DNA of 64,000 nucleotides from Tanypteryx hageni (taxonomy: Eukaryota > Arthropoda > Insecta > Odonata > Petaluridae): positions 30,724,561-30,788,560 of the forward strand of contig CM054117.1 in the NCBI GenBank assembly GCA_028673005.1, given 5' to 3'. Of this stretch, positions 1 to 13,603 are shown one piece after another; within the stretch, counting starts at the first letter, position 1; the number at the start of each line of letters is the position of its first letter. The notes under the pieces were generated by a model. That model did not search any database and was not told the origin of the DNA. It saw only the letters and a program-made list of their open reading frames with translations. The position numbers and the translations under genes are program-made.

Positions 1-380
1 TATGCACAAAGAAGTGGAGAAGATAACATGAAGCTAGAATCATCACTCTTTGAAAAATAAAAATAGGTCATAAAATTTAATCGATTTATTCCTTATGTAA
101 AAAAGCACAAAGGTCTTTAAATTGGAAATGATATCATATTATAAATAATAACAAGATGATCCAAATGGAACTTATGATGTCTTCTTTCCACATAGTTATT
201 TTAAATTACATGTGGCACAGCAATAATTTATATTGGCTATAATAGCTTTAAAATCACCACAGATGCGTTGCTCTTTGTGTTCCCAAATTTCACAATTTAG
301 CATTATAAGATATTACAAATACATTGAAATGGAAAACTAAATTGGTCATGCATATTTGTGTGGCAAAAATAATGCATGTA
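1..380. other. AT-rich non-coding stretch
   Basis: No gene, exon or recognisable repeat seen before the mariner element. Confidence 0.5.
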
Positions 381-1691
381 CGAGGCATGTCCAGAAAGTA
401 AGTACCGATTGGCTGTAAATGAAAAAGAAAATTTTTTAAAAATATTTCTTTATTGTCACAAGTTTACACATACTTTAAGCTACTTCTAAACATAATCGCC
501 CCCTGAATTGAGACATTTATCATATCGGGGCACAAGTTTTTGTATCACCTCGTCAAAGAAGTCTGTCGCCAACGTTTTGACCCAATCCTGCACGGCTATC
601 TTCACCTCATCATTGCTGTTGAATCGCTCTGCCGCGAAAGATCTCTTCAAGTGAAGAAAAAGATGGAAGTCACTGGGTGCAAGGTTGGGGCTGTAAGGTG
701 GGTGTTCGAAGACTTCACACTGGAATTGTTCGAGCAGTTGGCGTGTTCGAGCAGCAGTGTGGGGTCGTGCATTGTCGTGAACCAAAACAACTCCAGAGAA
801 GAGATGAGTAGGCCTTGTCTTTTGTTTTGAATCGCCCACTGTAACTTCTTTAGTCTTACAGTAAATATCTGTTTATTTTTGTTCCTTGAGAAATGAAATC
901 AATGAGCAAAACACCACTTCTGTCCCAAAACACGGTACACATGATCTTCCTGGCGGAAAGCATCTGCTTGAATTTCTTTGCCTTTGGAGATCCACTATGC
1001 AGCCATTGCATTGACTGCTGCTTACTCTCTGGTGTCACATGGGCAATCCAAGTTTCATCTCGTCACAATGTGGTCCAAAAACTCATCACCTTCATTGTGA
1101 TACCGTTCCAAAAAGTTCAGTGCTGCCAACATGCACTTTGTTTTGTGAACATCTGTGAGCATTTTTGGCACCCATCTTGAACACAATTTGCGATACTGCA
1201 AGTGTTCTGTGACGATTTCGTGCAGTAAAGAACAAGAAATTTACAGGAAATGTGTAGTCAACTCAGAAATGGTGAATCTTCCATTCGCTCGAATTTTTTC
1301 ATTCATCTGGTCAAGCAGATTGGCAGACTAACGACGGGCGGCCACTTCAATCTTCATCGTGCACATTTGTCCTCCCTTCATTGAACAGCCTACACCATCT
1401 TCTCACCATTCTCTCACTCATTGCATTTTCTCCATAAACTTAACAAACTTGCCGATAAACTTCAGACGGGCAAACATTTTTGGCATTCAAAAATGTTATC
1501 ACCGACCGTATCTCACAACTGACGGGATTTTTGATTGTTTGACATGAACTTATAAACAAAGAACGAGCACTGACATGGTGCCTGATGTTTCTTTCTTGAC
1601 TCCTGAGACATCACTGTGCTGGGGTACCCCCACTCCCACCACCTGTGCGGCTGATAGGCGCAATCGGTACTTACTTTATGGACATGCCTCG
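381..1691 (-). mobile_element. Full-length degenerate mariner element
   Basis: About 1.3 kb, the usual mariner length. The ends are inverted repeats of about 30 bp beginning CGAGGCATGTCCA and differing at one position. A TA dinucleotide flanks each end (379-380 and 1692-1693), the target duplication expected of the Tc1/mariner superfamily. The transposase is read on the minus strand and is broken into several frames, so the copy is non-autonomous. It lies outside the recognised exons of the ORP gene, towards the gene's missing 3' end. Confidence 0.92.
486..1550 (-). pseudogene. Mariner transposase, frameshifted
   Basis: Remnant of a cut-and-paste transposase that would act on the flanking inverted repeats. 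The open stretch at 856-1038 holds the first catalytic aspartate in the context FWDRSGVLLIDF. The one at 486-839 holds VHDNARPH and, after 34 intervening residues, SPNLAPSDFHLF, which gives the mariner D,D34D signature. The two stretches are in different frames and the N-terminal helix-turn-helix part (about 1040-1550) is further degraded. The C-terminus ends RYDKCLNSGGDYV, typical of mariner. All three acidic positions can be found at nucleotide level, but no continuous protein could be made. Confidence 0.9.
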
Positions 1692-1693
1692 TA

Positions 1694-2747
1694 TGTGCTA
1701 CACCAGTGGTGATAATGAGATAGGATGAATATGAAATAAAAGACACTGAATCATCATAGATATAATTAGTGTGTGCGTGTATTTTTGGCTAATCAACCTC
1801 TTGTATTATTATAGCAATAACTCCTTCCACACCAAACACAATCACAAGGGAGAAGGAAAACCTGGTGCCTGCATGAACCTACTCTTAACAAAGAGCACCA
1901 AGGGGGCCAACGGCTTAACATCCCTTCCGAAGGACGGAATGTTGACTTTGCACGGTCTCCTCAAATCACACAGAAGACCAAGTGACCATACATAGACATA
2001 ATTAGGTCTGATTTTATATATAAACACTTAAAACACTATGTAAATGAAAAAGAAACTTGTAAATTTCCGCTAACAATTTTAATATATGACTGGTTTCGCT
2101 TGTTACAGCATCATCAGGTGACGAAAGCTTGGCCGAGAGTTATATACATACGGAGAAGGAAGGAGGGGGTAGGGTAAGAGGGTTAAGTGAATAATAATAG
2201 GCAGGAGGGAAAACATACAATCAATAATGAAATAATTTGAAAAAAATACTAATCACAAAGTGAATGACATAAATTCAAACGGTTATGTATAACAGTAATG
2301 CGAGCAGTTAGTGATAACTTGAAATACACACTGGGAAAATTGGGATGTTCACTCCATCCTATTTTTCAGACGCGGTGGTGTTTGTGAATTATGAATTAAG
2401 TGGTCACTTCAGCTCTGTTCACAAATTCGCCATGTGTACGAACTTGTAAGGTCAATACGTTTTGTAGCAGAATGGATAGATAAGACTATATTGTGATTTT
2501 ACTGTCCAAGAAGCGGATCATAAGAAATTTTGTTTTTTTTTTAAAGTTCGTATTACTAACCTTAGGAGAATGCTTATTTAAAGAAAATAAATGGCGCAAT
2601 ACACATTACACAAACTTTCTCACATACCTATATACATTTAGTCTCACTACACTCTTTGTCCTGAAATTAACTAGGTGTGCTTGGTAATTCACTGCCAATT
2701 ATGTTAATAATGTGTAGTAACAGAACCAAAGCGACTGACACCATCAA
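1694..2747. other. Non-coding stretch with a ribozyme-like motif
   Basis: No exon recognised. 1790-2030 looks repeat-derived but unclassified. 2040-2125 carries the hammerhead-like motif listed separately. 2585-2640 resembles 46297-46350, so it contains part of a short dispersed repeat. Confidence 0.4.
2084..2125 (-). ncRNA. Hammerhead-ribozyme-like motif (Penelope-type)
   Basis: On the minus strand CTGATGA is followed by one extra T, a short GC-rich stem, GAAA and then CCAGTC. This is the order of a hammerhead core with a very short stem III, as described for Penelope-like elements and retrozymes. The flanking layout (CTTGTAAATTTCC on the other strand) matches the better example at 11397-11592. 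Stem II is imperfect here (GCT/AGC with a six-base loop), so activity is doubtful. No reverse transcriptase lies next to it. Confidence 0.45.
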
Positions 2748-3269
2748 TAAGGTGACCAGATTTCCGATAGGACAAAGCGGGACAAGCTCTGTTTGCCCCT
2801 GTCATCTAGGCAATTTTCCCTGCATGCACATTTTTTCCACACTCAAGCCGATATGACGTCAGTATGCGCAACTCAGGTCTCCAATCTGTTAAAGCTTCGA
2901 GAACCAATGATATACACTCTCCCGAACCCACACTCACCCACTCCAAAATAACTTTGATTCTATTTCCACTACTGGGCGAAAGGTAAATAAACCAACCGCG
3001 AATTGCGGCGAAGTGTTTGCAATTGTCATATATTCATCTCTGATTCACTGGCAACAGAATGTCTGCACATGGTACCGGCAGGCAGCAACCCCGTGGCCCC
3101 AAATGATGGTGGAGCGAAACAACGACTATCGATAGTGTTGGTTATTGAGGGGCTACTGTACATCCTTTCATGATAGAAAGTGGGAAATTTTGTGGGTCGG
3201 AATGAGCAGCAGGACAGATTATAAAAAATCTGGACAGTCCCGCCAAAAGCGGGATGTCTGGTCACCTTA
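2748..3269. mobile_element. hAT-type MITE, 522 bp
   Basis: A perfect 13-bp inverted repeat TAAGGTGACCAGA bounds the element. The flanks are accatcaa (2740-2747) and cccatcaa (3270-3277), an 8-bp duplication with one mismatch, which indicates the hAT superfamily. There is no transposase coding. Just inside the ends are further mirrored GGGAC / GTCCC pieces. Confidence 0.8.
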
Positions 3270-3394
3270 CCCATCAACCACTCACATCTATCATCTCTCA
3301 CTAATAAGCACGTGGTGTTAACAGAAAAGTATGAAATTTTTCACTAGGGAATCCCTGGGTTTCGCATCCCCTCCTCTGATGCATGCACTTAGCG

Positions 3395-3924
3395 TCTTGT
3401 ACAGAAATAATGCCACTGGATGATATATAGTAATTTTTTTGGGACATATGGTTTAGTATTATTTGTGACATCAGGCTGTACAACTACATAGGTATCAATC
3501 AAAATCCTTATAGCCATTTTTGAGTAAATTGAACCTTTTTTTAAAATATCGAAGATAAAATACCCTTAATTGTTGTGTGATATTGTTCATCTCTTCAGAG
3601 TGTCTATTATGAATGATATTATCCACTTAGATATCATTCAATTTAGTTTAACCATCTAGGCTGTAGATAGATTTTGAGTGGAGTGCGGAGGAGACGATGT
3701 CATATGGCTTAGGTAAGTTAGCTTAGTATACATTGTAATGTCACTAGATGCCATATAGTGATTTTTTGAGACATATGGCTTATACAGTATTATTTGTGAT
3801 ATCAGGCACTACAATTGGAATAATTTTAATCAAATTGCATAAAGCCATTTTTTAGTAAATCAAATTTAAAATCGCTAAAAATAAACTACCCTTTATTTTT
3901 GAGCAATATCATTTTCATCAAAAA
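3395..3924 (+). repeat. Partial copies of dispersed hairpin-ended repeat (subfamily Y)
   Basis: Two partial copies, about 3420-3600 and 3657-3924, match the first half of the copy at 24764-25270 (shared words include GGCTTAGGTAAG, ACATTGTAATGTC and TTTGTGATATCAGGC). The second copy stops where a subfamily X copy begins at 3925. Confidence 0.65.
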
Positions 3925-4255
3925 TCTGATGTGGCCAACACATGACTTTCCCCGTACTTGTAATATTTATAAAAATTCCAAATATGTTAAATGATAATAA
4001 GCATTTTAAGGAACTGCGAGAAAAATTTAAAGACTACAAAGAACAGAAATATACTCATACCGTAGCATTCTGATATTGGATATAGCCAGGAATCTCTAAC
4101 AATAAAGAAAATAAAAAGGAGTGTTACTAAGATGTAACTAAGCGACAATTGTTAACAATAGTGGTGGCAGTTAAAAAAAATAGTTTTTAAAATATCTCTT
4201 AATGCATTATATGGGAAAATGTTTCAAACAAAGGTTGTAGAAAATTAAATTGCAA
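3925..4255 (+). repeat. Subfamily X repeat, 3'-truncated
   Basis: Begins TCTGATGTGG and follows the copies at 40630 and 54769 for about 330 bp. It is then interrupted at GTTGTAGAAAATTAAATT by unrelated hAT-like sequence, so the 3' hairpin end is missing. Confidence 0.7.
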
Positions 4256-4535
4256 ATTCTTCGGCGAGCCGCAATGAAAGTTGTCAATGCTTCGGTGGAC
4301 CAGATGAGACATTAAATCGGAAGTTAACTAGAGATGCTGAGATATCATATCAGCAAAAATCAAGTCTAAATTACGTTTTTAAGTTTAATATTTCAATGTC
4401 AATAGTTTTACTGTCGTTACTTCAATGTCTATGATATGAATTTGTGTTAAATCTCGTTTTAATCATAGCTTTGTGGACCACATAAAATGCTCTTGAGTGC
4501 CATGTGGCCCGTAGGCCATAAGTTGCTCATCACTG
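4256..4535. repeat. Possible hAT MITE fragment
   Basis: Opens GGCGAGCCGCAATG and closes with GCCATGTGGCCCGTAGGCC and CATCACTGG. Such GGCC-rich ends are common in hAT MITEs of the 'gcggcccg' kind. Exact ends and target duplication were not resolved. Confidence 0.35.
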
Positions 4536-5210
4536 GTCTAAGCCTTATTAATCTTCCCTTTACAATTACGTATGTCAGTTTTCATTATTTTTCTGTCCGT
4601 CACCCAGTAATTATGCCTCTTAAATGTAGTTATTCTTAATCTGGAGACCTCTGTCATTACTGAGTCGCATAATATTCTAAAAGGATCATTGCATTCCTTC
4701 CTGTAAGAAAGATATAAATCGCCTAGTTTTTGCAGATTTCTGAATATTGGTTTATATAGGAAACCATTCTTGTCTATCATATTAATTGATTTTTCCTTGA
4801 GTATGAGTATCTTGGTTATCTATAGATATTCATAAAATCTGCTAATGTTTCAATTATTTTAACTATCGTTACTGTAACCTATGTGTACCAGACTTTTCAT
4901 CACTACCTTTCATTCACATAGTTTATTAAGAAACTAATATTTATTTTTAGCTTTGTAATTTATTATAAGATAATAAGAGATATTTGATATGCATGGGCGT
5001 CTGCTAAAACTTTTCTGGGAGAGGGGGGCAAGGGAATAGGCAAGCTCCCAGTCGGGTTTGGTGGGTTCAGTGGTCTGTTTCAAGCATATTGCAGGGGGTC
5101 CCTACCTGCTTGCCTGACCTCAGAACATCAATGGTTGTTTTCCCTTGGCACAAGCCTGATCCCGAGGGAGACAGCAACCCCCCCCCCTCACCGGACGCCC
5201 ATGTTGATAT
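4536..5210. other. Non-coding stretch
   Basis: No exon or classified repeat. A polypurine/polypyrimidine patch lies at 5015-5035 and a run of C at 5180-5190. The reading frame of the adjoining retrotransposon runs back to 5089, but its first 40 or so residues resemble nothing in reverse transcriptases. Confidence 0.4.
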
Positions 5211-6303
5211 ATTCGATAAAGTCCCTCATATTAAGTTATTGAAAAAATTACAAGCCTGTGGAATAAATCGAAAGATAATCGAGTGGATCAGGGACTTTCT
5301 CAATGATCGGGAACAAATGGTAGTCATTGATGGATTTAAATCAGATTCGGTCAGCGTGTCCTCCGGCGTTCCACAGGGAAGTGTCATCGGTCCCTTATTA
5401 TTTCTTATATACACAAATGACTTAGATAATGTTATTACAAGTAAAATCAAGTTATTCGCGGATGATACGGTAGTTTACAGAGAGATTAACAGTCCTGCTG
5501 ATCAAGCATTACTTTCTAACGACCTACACGCAATTCTCGAGTGGTGTAAAGAGTGGCAGTTAGAGCTGAACTTAGGTAAGTGTTCCGTCACGAGATTCTG
5601 GAGAAACAAAGAAATTGAGGTGATGAATTACAGTATAGAAGGCGTACATCTAAAATTAGCCGAATCCGTCAAATACTTAGGTGTCATTTTAACAAGTAAC
5701 CTCTCGTGGGACACACACATACAAAATATATCCGGGAAAGCTAAGCAGAAACTAGGATTCATCAAACGGATAGTAGGTAAAAGTGAAGAAAAAGTCAAAG
5801 AGACATGTTACTTTTCTTTAGTTAGACCGCTGCTAGAGTATGCGTACGAGAAAGGATTAATCGCCGAGTTAGAGAAAGTGCAGCGAAAAGCTGCTAGATT
5901 CGTCAAAAATTGTTATGATAGAAATAAAAGCGTTACAGGCTTGATACAGGACTTAGGATGGGAATCACTAGCTGAGCGCCGATCACGTGCTAGGTTAAAA
6001 CTTCTTGAAAGATTTAGAACGAGTACTTTCTCCAGCGAAGTCGAAGAAATAATAAGAACTCCCAACTATATCGGTAGAATGGACCATCCTCGTAAAATAA
6101 GAGAGATAGCCTGTAGGACAGAGAGATACAAAGGCTCATTTTTCCCTAGAATGATAGCTGAGCAGAATAAAACTTGCGATCAAAAGTAACCTCGTGTAGG
6201 GGCGTAAACCAAGGCCTAATTTTGGAGTTTTCCCCTTGGTGTTAATACACCCTCTGCCACACACCCTTGCGGTGGCTTGCAGGGTAAACTGCAGATGTAG
6301 ATG
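5211..6303 (+). mobile_element. CR1/jockey-like non-LTR retrotransposon, 5'-truncated (copy 1)
   Basis: Encodes the C-terminal two thirds of a reverse transcriptase: FDKVPH, then SSGVPQGSVIGPLLFLIYTNDL and the catalytic FADD box in LFADDTVVYREI, then the thumb region to a stop at 6189. After the stop come a short 3' untranslated region and a tail of GATGTA units. An 18-bp in-frame deletion removes the six residues SSIWDL that copy 2 (37208-38310) keeps; otherwise the two are nearly identical, so they are young. The endonuclease and 5' end are missing, as is usual for 5'-truncated insertions. The tail stops about 20 bp before the SLC7 exon acceptor. Confidence 0.88.
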
Positions 6304-6326
6304 TACAATTTTCTCTGAAATTACAG

Positions 6327-6527
6327 GACTTTGGTAAATCAGTTCTTGGAGCTGCTGCCTTCCTCATGCCTGTGGCTGTGGTCATGTCAACTTTTGGAGC
6401 AGCTAATGGATCACAATTCACAGCTGGAAGAATCTGTTATGTCACTAGTAGGGATGGGCATCTAGTGGATGCCCTATCATACATTCATGTGAAAAGACTT
6501 ACTCCTACTCCAGCATTGATATTCAAT
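6327..6527 (+). CDS. Exon of an SLC7 (LAT-type) amino-acid transporter
   Basis: Sixty-seven codons, DFGKSVLG to PTPALIFN, bounded by a pyrimidine-rich tract plus TTACAG acceptor and a GTACGT donor, phase 0 at both ends. The segment STFGAANGSQFTAGRICYV followed by SRDGHLVDALSYIHVKRLTP is strongly like the light chains of heteromeric amino-acid transporters (SLC7A5-A11). In those families it covers a transmembrane segment of the APC fold and the following loop. No stop or frameshift is present. No preceding or following SLC7 exon was found. It runs opposite to the ORP gene. It may be part of a real gene with very long introns, or a duplicated or captured single exon. Confidence 0.85.
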
Positions 6528-6759
6528 GTACGTGAAAATGAAAAAAATATTGTATTCAAAACTAGATATTTCATTATTCATTTTGTTTGCTTAACTGTTT
6601 GGACTTCTAAAATGAATTAGACTCAACATTGCTTATATTAGCTGAAGCTCATATTTTTAGGTTTATTTAACCCACTTTCAATGCAATTCAATTTTGCCGA
6701 AAATGATAACAATGCTTGCATATTTAGAAAAACATATATCCAAATAAGTTAATAGGTAA

Positions 6760-7140
6760 AAAACCTCAAAACATGTATTTCCGGTGAAATCTCAAAATCG
6801 ATTTTTTCATGAAAACAATACTTTCCCTTATACTACGTATGGAGAAAGTAAAAAAATGGATGTGACAAAAGTAAACACTCACTTCCGGTTGACCAATTTT
6901 ACCAAAAACTAATCAACTCTTGTTGCTTTAACATAAATGTCAAATAAAAAATTTTGCGTTGAACTAATTAATAGTTTTTGAGTTGGAGCACCCACAAAAT
7001 TTCTATCACACACACATACATCATCGAGAAAATGGTCAAAACATGTTTAGGAGACCTCAAAATGTTTATTTCCGTTAAAATCTCAAAATAATTTTTTTTC
7101 ATGAAAACAGTATTTCCCCAAACTTTATGAGTACTTTATG
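6760..7140 (+). repeat. Subfamily X repeat 3' fragments
   Basis: Two pieces. The first ends at about 6855 in the hairpin motif TATGGAGAAAGTAAAA. The second, about 6860-7125, matches the latter half of the copies at 40630 and 54769 (TTGACCAATTTTACC, TTTTTGAGTTGGAGCACCC) but loses the terminal hairpin at ATTTCCCC. A hAT-like end (GCGGGCTGTAGTTTGGGG) lies separately near 7376-7400. Confidence 0.65.
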
Positions 7141-7435
7141 AGTATAGGAATATTGAAAGTGATAGGCGGGCCAGATTGAAAAAATAAACCTGTTTCAAAA
7201 TTTAAAATATTTTATTCTATAATTACTTAAGCATACATGCATATATAATTATAAGTAAATGTGAATAAATGTAAGAAGAAATTCTAATGCGAACAATGTG
7301 CCTGTTTTTAAATTGGAAACACTGATTTTATGTTTATGATGTTTAATAAAATTTCTGCGGGCTGGATAAAACCCTTTTGCGGGCTGTAGTTTGGGGACAC
7401 CCTCCCTATACTATATTTAGAGAAAGTAAAAAAGG

Positions 7436-7665
7436 TCATCAAAAGTTGATATATTGCATTGCATTTGATTTTATGCATGCATTTGGGCCCTAGAACCGTG
7501 AAAAGACTGACAAACAGACAGACGGACAGCAGACGGTATGGCGAAAACCACTTTTATGGACTCAGGGACACCTAAAACGTGTATTTCCTTCAAAATCTTA
7601 GTTGACTTTTTTCACGATTACAATACTTTCTCTATATACTACATATATGAGAAAGTAAAAACACC
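7436..7665 (+). repeat. Subfamily Y repeat, 5'-truncated
   Basis: Matches the 3' half of 24764-25270, including ATGCATTTGGGCCC, the GACAGAC-rich block and the terminal hairpin ACTTTCTC...TATGAGAAAGT followed by AAAA. Confidence 0.75.
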
Positions 7666-8276
7666 CTATTTGTCCCATAGTCACATCCCCGTGGCTTTCA
7701 AAGAGTAAATAAACGAAAGACAACCCAGAAGATATAAATGTGTAACAAGTCTAGTGAACGGCTGAGTTGTCTCCCCAGATTTATGGAGGGTCGATGGAAT
7801 GGACCTAGGACATTAGAGGGTCGTCTTCTCCCCCTGCTGTGTTCTTCTTGTAAGACCTTAGGCAGGTATTGTTCTGCCACCTAACTACTCTTACAAATGG
7901 GTGCAAAAAAGCTCCCTTAGGACATCTGGGAAGAGGATGGGTTCCTTGACTCTTCCAGATGGAGATGGATGGAGGACACTTCATCAAAAGGCGTCATTGT
8001 GGATGGTAGGAATGTCAAGAAGGTGAGCGGTCTGAGGAGTTGAAAAGGAAGATGGGTCTCTGAGGTTATCATTCACAGAATAAATTAGAAAGCATATTTG
8101 TATGCTTTTCTCTCTCTCCCTCTCAACGCCCCCAGGGCAAGAAACCTCACAAGGTCCTGACCCTCAGTAAACCTCACGTGGTGGCAGCAATCATGCTACA
8201 CCCACTCGCACATTACAAATGCATGTATTGATGTTTTTTTCTTAAAATGGTTTTTGTTTCAATACTGTATCACAAT
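7666..8276. other. Non-coding stretch, possibly repeat-derived
   Basis: No exon recognised. The segment 8100-8210 contains a CT-rich patch and a GTGGTGGCAGCAATC word that could be the border of an old LTR element, but no second LTR or coding was seen. Confidence 0.3.
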
Positions 8277-8904
8277 TACCATATTTACCCGAATCCAAGA
8301 CGAGGTTTTTTCTAAATTTCAGCTTGCGAAAATCGGGGGTTGTCTTAAATTCGAGTACAAAGCCATATACCATCAATGCAATGCGGTCAATTGATCGCAC
8401 ATCAATTTCCAGCGCATTAATTCGTGGAGCATCAATTCGTCACATGATAAACTTGTCGTGCATTGATACATCTCTCAGCAAACTCATCGCGCATCAATTC
8501 GTCACGTGACAATTTCGTTGTAAGACAATTTTGTTGCGAGACATTCGTCACAAGACAAATTGGAAGGCGAGACACCATGACAAATTTTTGAGAGATGAAT
8601 GGATGCATGATGAGTTTGTCATGCGATGTATTGACGAACTAACCACGAATTGATGTGCAATGAAATGCCCGCAAGTTGTCATAGAACTATAGGAAGTATG
8701 GTTACGCGTTTAATCAATGTTTTCTTAGTCCTCGAGCGGTCATGCCCAATTGTAAAACACCAGTGGTCACACATGGTACAAAGTGCAACATTTGTCATAA
8801 TATAAGTAAAACGTCTCATTATTACTAAATTCGATCAAGGTAATCATAGAGACTTACTATAACTCAATTTCTTTTATTATAAAGTTGAGTAGTTATTCAA
8901 AATA

Positions 8905-11319
<2,415 letters not shown>

Positions 11320-11396
11320 TACATATAAATGTAAAATAATGGAATGGTACATTAATTCAACTGTTGAAGGCATGATGCGGTGGAATAATTCCATAT

Positions 11397-11592
11397 TGAT
11401 TACTAAAATAAAAATCTTGTAATTTTCCACTCTTTTATTAGGACATGGCCTAGGTTTCGACCCTTAGTGTCATCATCAGGTGATACAGAGAAAACCACCT
11501 CTGTATCACCTGATGATGACGCTAAGCGTCGAAACCTAGGTCATGTCCTAATAAAAGAGTGGAAAATTACAAGATTTTTATTTTAGTAATCA
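11397..11592. repeat. Fold-back element with near-perfect 94-bp arms
   Basis: Left arm 11397-11490 and right arm 11499-11592 are reverse complements with about three differences, separated by an 8-bp loop. Each arm carries the words CTTTTATTAGGACATG, CCTAGGTTTCGAC and CATCATCAGGTGATAC. These resemble terminal parts of Penelope-like elements, and the right arm contains a hammerhead-like core. It sits in the outer Tigger-type element, beside the inner Tigger. Confidence 0.88.
11501..11550 (+). ncRNA. Hammerhead-ribozyme-like core
   Basis: CTGATGA (11510-11516), one extra T, then a perfect 5-bp stem II GACGC-TAA-GCGTC (11518-11530), then GAAA (11531-11534), a tiny stem III ACC/GGT with a TA loop, and the cleavage triplet GTC ending at 11542. 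This is the full order of the hammerhead catalytic core. The additional base between A9 and 10.1 departs from consensus, but a natural viroid hammerhead with an extra base there is known. A matching stem I was not convincingly found. The left arm of the fold-back, read on the minus strand, has a weaker version. Confidence 0.55.
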
Positions 11593-12438
11593 GTGACACA
11601 TGTTGCCCAAAAAGGAACTTTTCCGAAAAATAATTTGGTTACAATTTTATAATATAATAATATATATGTTATAAGCATTTTTAAAACAAAGTTAAATATT
11701 ATTGTTATTGATCTTGCAGTTCTAGCATCTTTTACCAACAGTTTTAATTTCACAGTGGTTTTTGCAAGTGAACTATGTCCGACTTATCCTGTTTCAGTGG
11801 AATAAGTGACTGGAGACGTGGTAATGCAATGCTAAATCAAAAAAAAAACAATCATATTTAGGAAAAAGAATTGAAATTAATAAAAAACATTAGTGAAAAA
11901 AATACACGACAAGTCGCGCAATGCATGGAGTGTAACAATACTATCCTCACACAATTTCACCTGCTATATTTTTCCTTTCAAACTAGAGTGGATGTTCCCG
12001 CCCATAGAGTGTGTTGGTATTGATACAAAGAAGGCATAATTGAAGAGGTTTCATTATAATTATCGCCTCTTTCTTTATACGTGAAAAAACAGACAATGTT
12101 GCACTTTGTGCTACAGCACGACTGCTCAATGGTTAAACAAATTAAACATAAGATAAAATAATTGTATTTTTCATAGCAAACTTATGATTTGGAATTCAAT
12201 TAATAATGTCTTAATTTTAAAAATACTTCTAAAAAATTTTTTATTTCAGAAAAAATTTCTAACAAAACATTTCAATTAATGAATGAATTAGTATACCTAT
12301 ACTGAATACGTGTGTTCCAAATATACACTAAATACATTCAGTGAGAAATTAGGTCATAAAATCTTTTTTCTATCTTGACAGTCTGCTAAAAGGGGGGTCT
12401 TAGATTCAGGGTCATTTTGGATTCGGGTAAATATGGTA

Positions 12439-13601
12439 GTTCTGGAGATATATGAATTTAAAAAGATGCACGTAAATTACTGGATTTAAATTGGTGATGC
12501 AGAAATTTAAAGGAACATTTAAATCACTGATTACGTTCACTATATCACAATATGTTATATTAAGAAGAAGAACATAGCTTGGACTTCATACAAACCTATA
12601 ATCATACCATAAAGCCCTTAAATTGCCTTTATCTTAAAGTTACCGCTAATAAACTAGGAGTCGCTGTGAGCAACTCGGGCATTTTTAGCAGATTTTCTAC
12701 GACATTGGCACTCGAAGGATTAATAAAAGTAATAAAATTAATTGGGTATGGTGGTCAGAGCTCGAAATAGAAAATGCTACGAAACATAACATTTGTTCTG
12801 GTTGTGAAACCAAAGGCAGAGGACACGAAAGTTGCATACCTCAATAGCTGTATGCGGTCTGCTTGAACAGTCTTCAGTGAGTGTTTATAGAAAGTGATAT
12901 TCCACATTCTTTGAGCTGATGTAGCTAGTAATGAATAATATATAGTTCATTACAATCTAGTTAACTTTTCAGAAACGTATTACTAATGCATGTGATGAAC
13001 TGGAACAGCATTCCTGCTCATTCCAAGCACTGATCCTGGTATCCTAAATGTATAGTTTGTGTAACAACAGATTAGTTCTAATAAGTGTCATCACAAAATA
13101 TTTTTATGGTTGGTTAGTTACTCACCAGTGAGCACATGATATACCTAGGTCAGGAATGACTCTTAATGATTCTTAAGATGTTTCTCTGACACTGTAGAAG
13201 CAATAGTCATATTTCATTGGTTTTGTATAATTTTTTACTTCTAATGCTTGATACAAACTGATAGTTCTTAAAAAGTGGCACACACTAGTGCATTTTTCTT
13301 TCAGATGCAGTGATTTAGGAGAGTATCTTATTTCTATAGTAGGTTACAGGTTTTTGCGTTTCATTGATGCTTGGTGACATATGAGCATTTTTCCCCACTT
13401 TGTAAAAGGATGTCCTCTTTAGCCTTCTCCTTGCCACTTCGTTTTAGCTAAAAAATTCTTACTGATTTAACTCTAAAGTTGCCTTTAATATTTTCTTTAA
13501 TCCATCACTGTAAAGTGATCCAATGTTTGAGCAAACATCTTGTGTTGGACAGTAGTAAAAGTGCCAGTGAGTGATCATCAATTTTGTCAAAATATGTAGA
13601 A
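12439..13601. other. Non-coding stretch
   Basis: No exon of the ORP or SLC7 genes could be identified on either strand, and no classified repeat. Confidence 0.4.
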
Positions 13602-13603
13602 TA

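Noticed and set aside
540..1547. Plus-strand open frames over the mariner region
   Set aside because: They are antisense shadows of the mariner transposase, whose conserved motifs are all on the minus strand.
5089..5210. N-terminal extension of the CR1-like protein
   Set aside because: The frame is open, but its residues show no similarity to reverse transcriptase or endonuclease, and the sequence includes a poly-C run; probably flanking DNA.
12973..13038. Possible small plus-strand exon between TTTTCAG and GTATCC
   Set aside because: Open and in phase for 22 codons, but it resembles no known protein and could arise by chance in AT-rich DNA.
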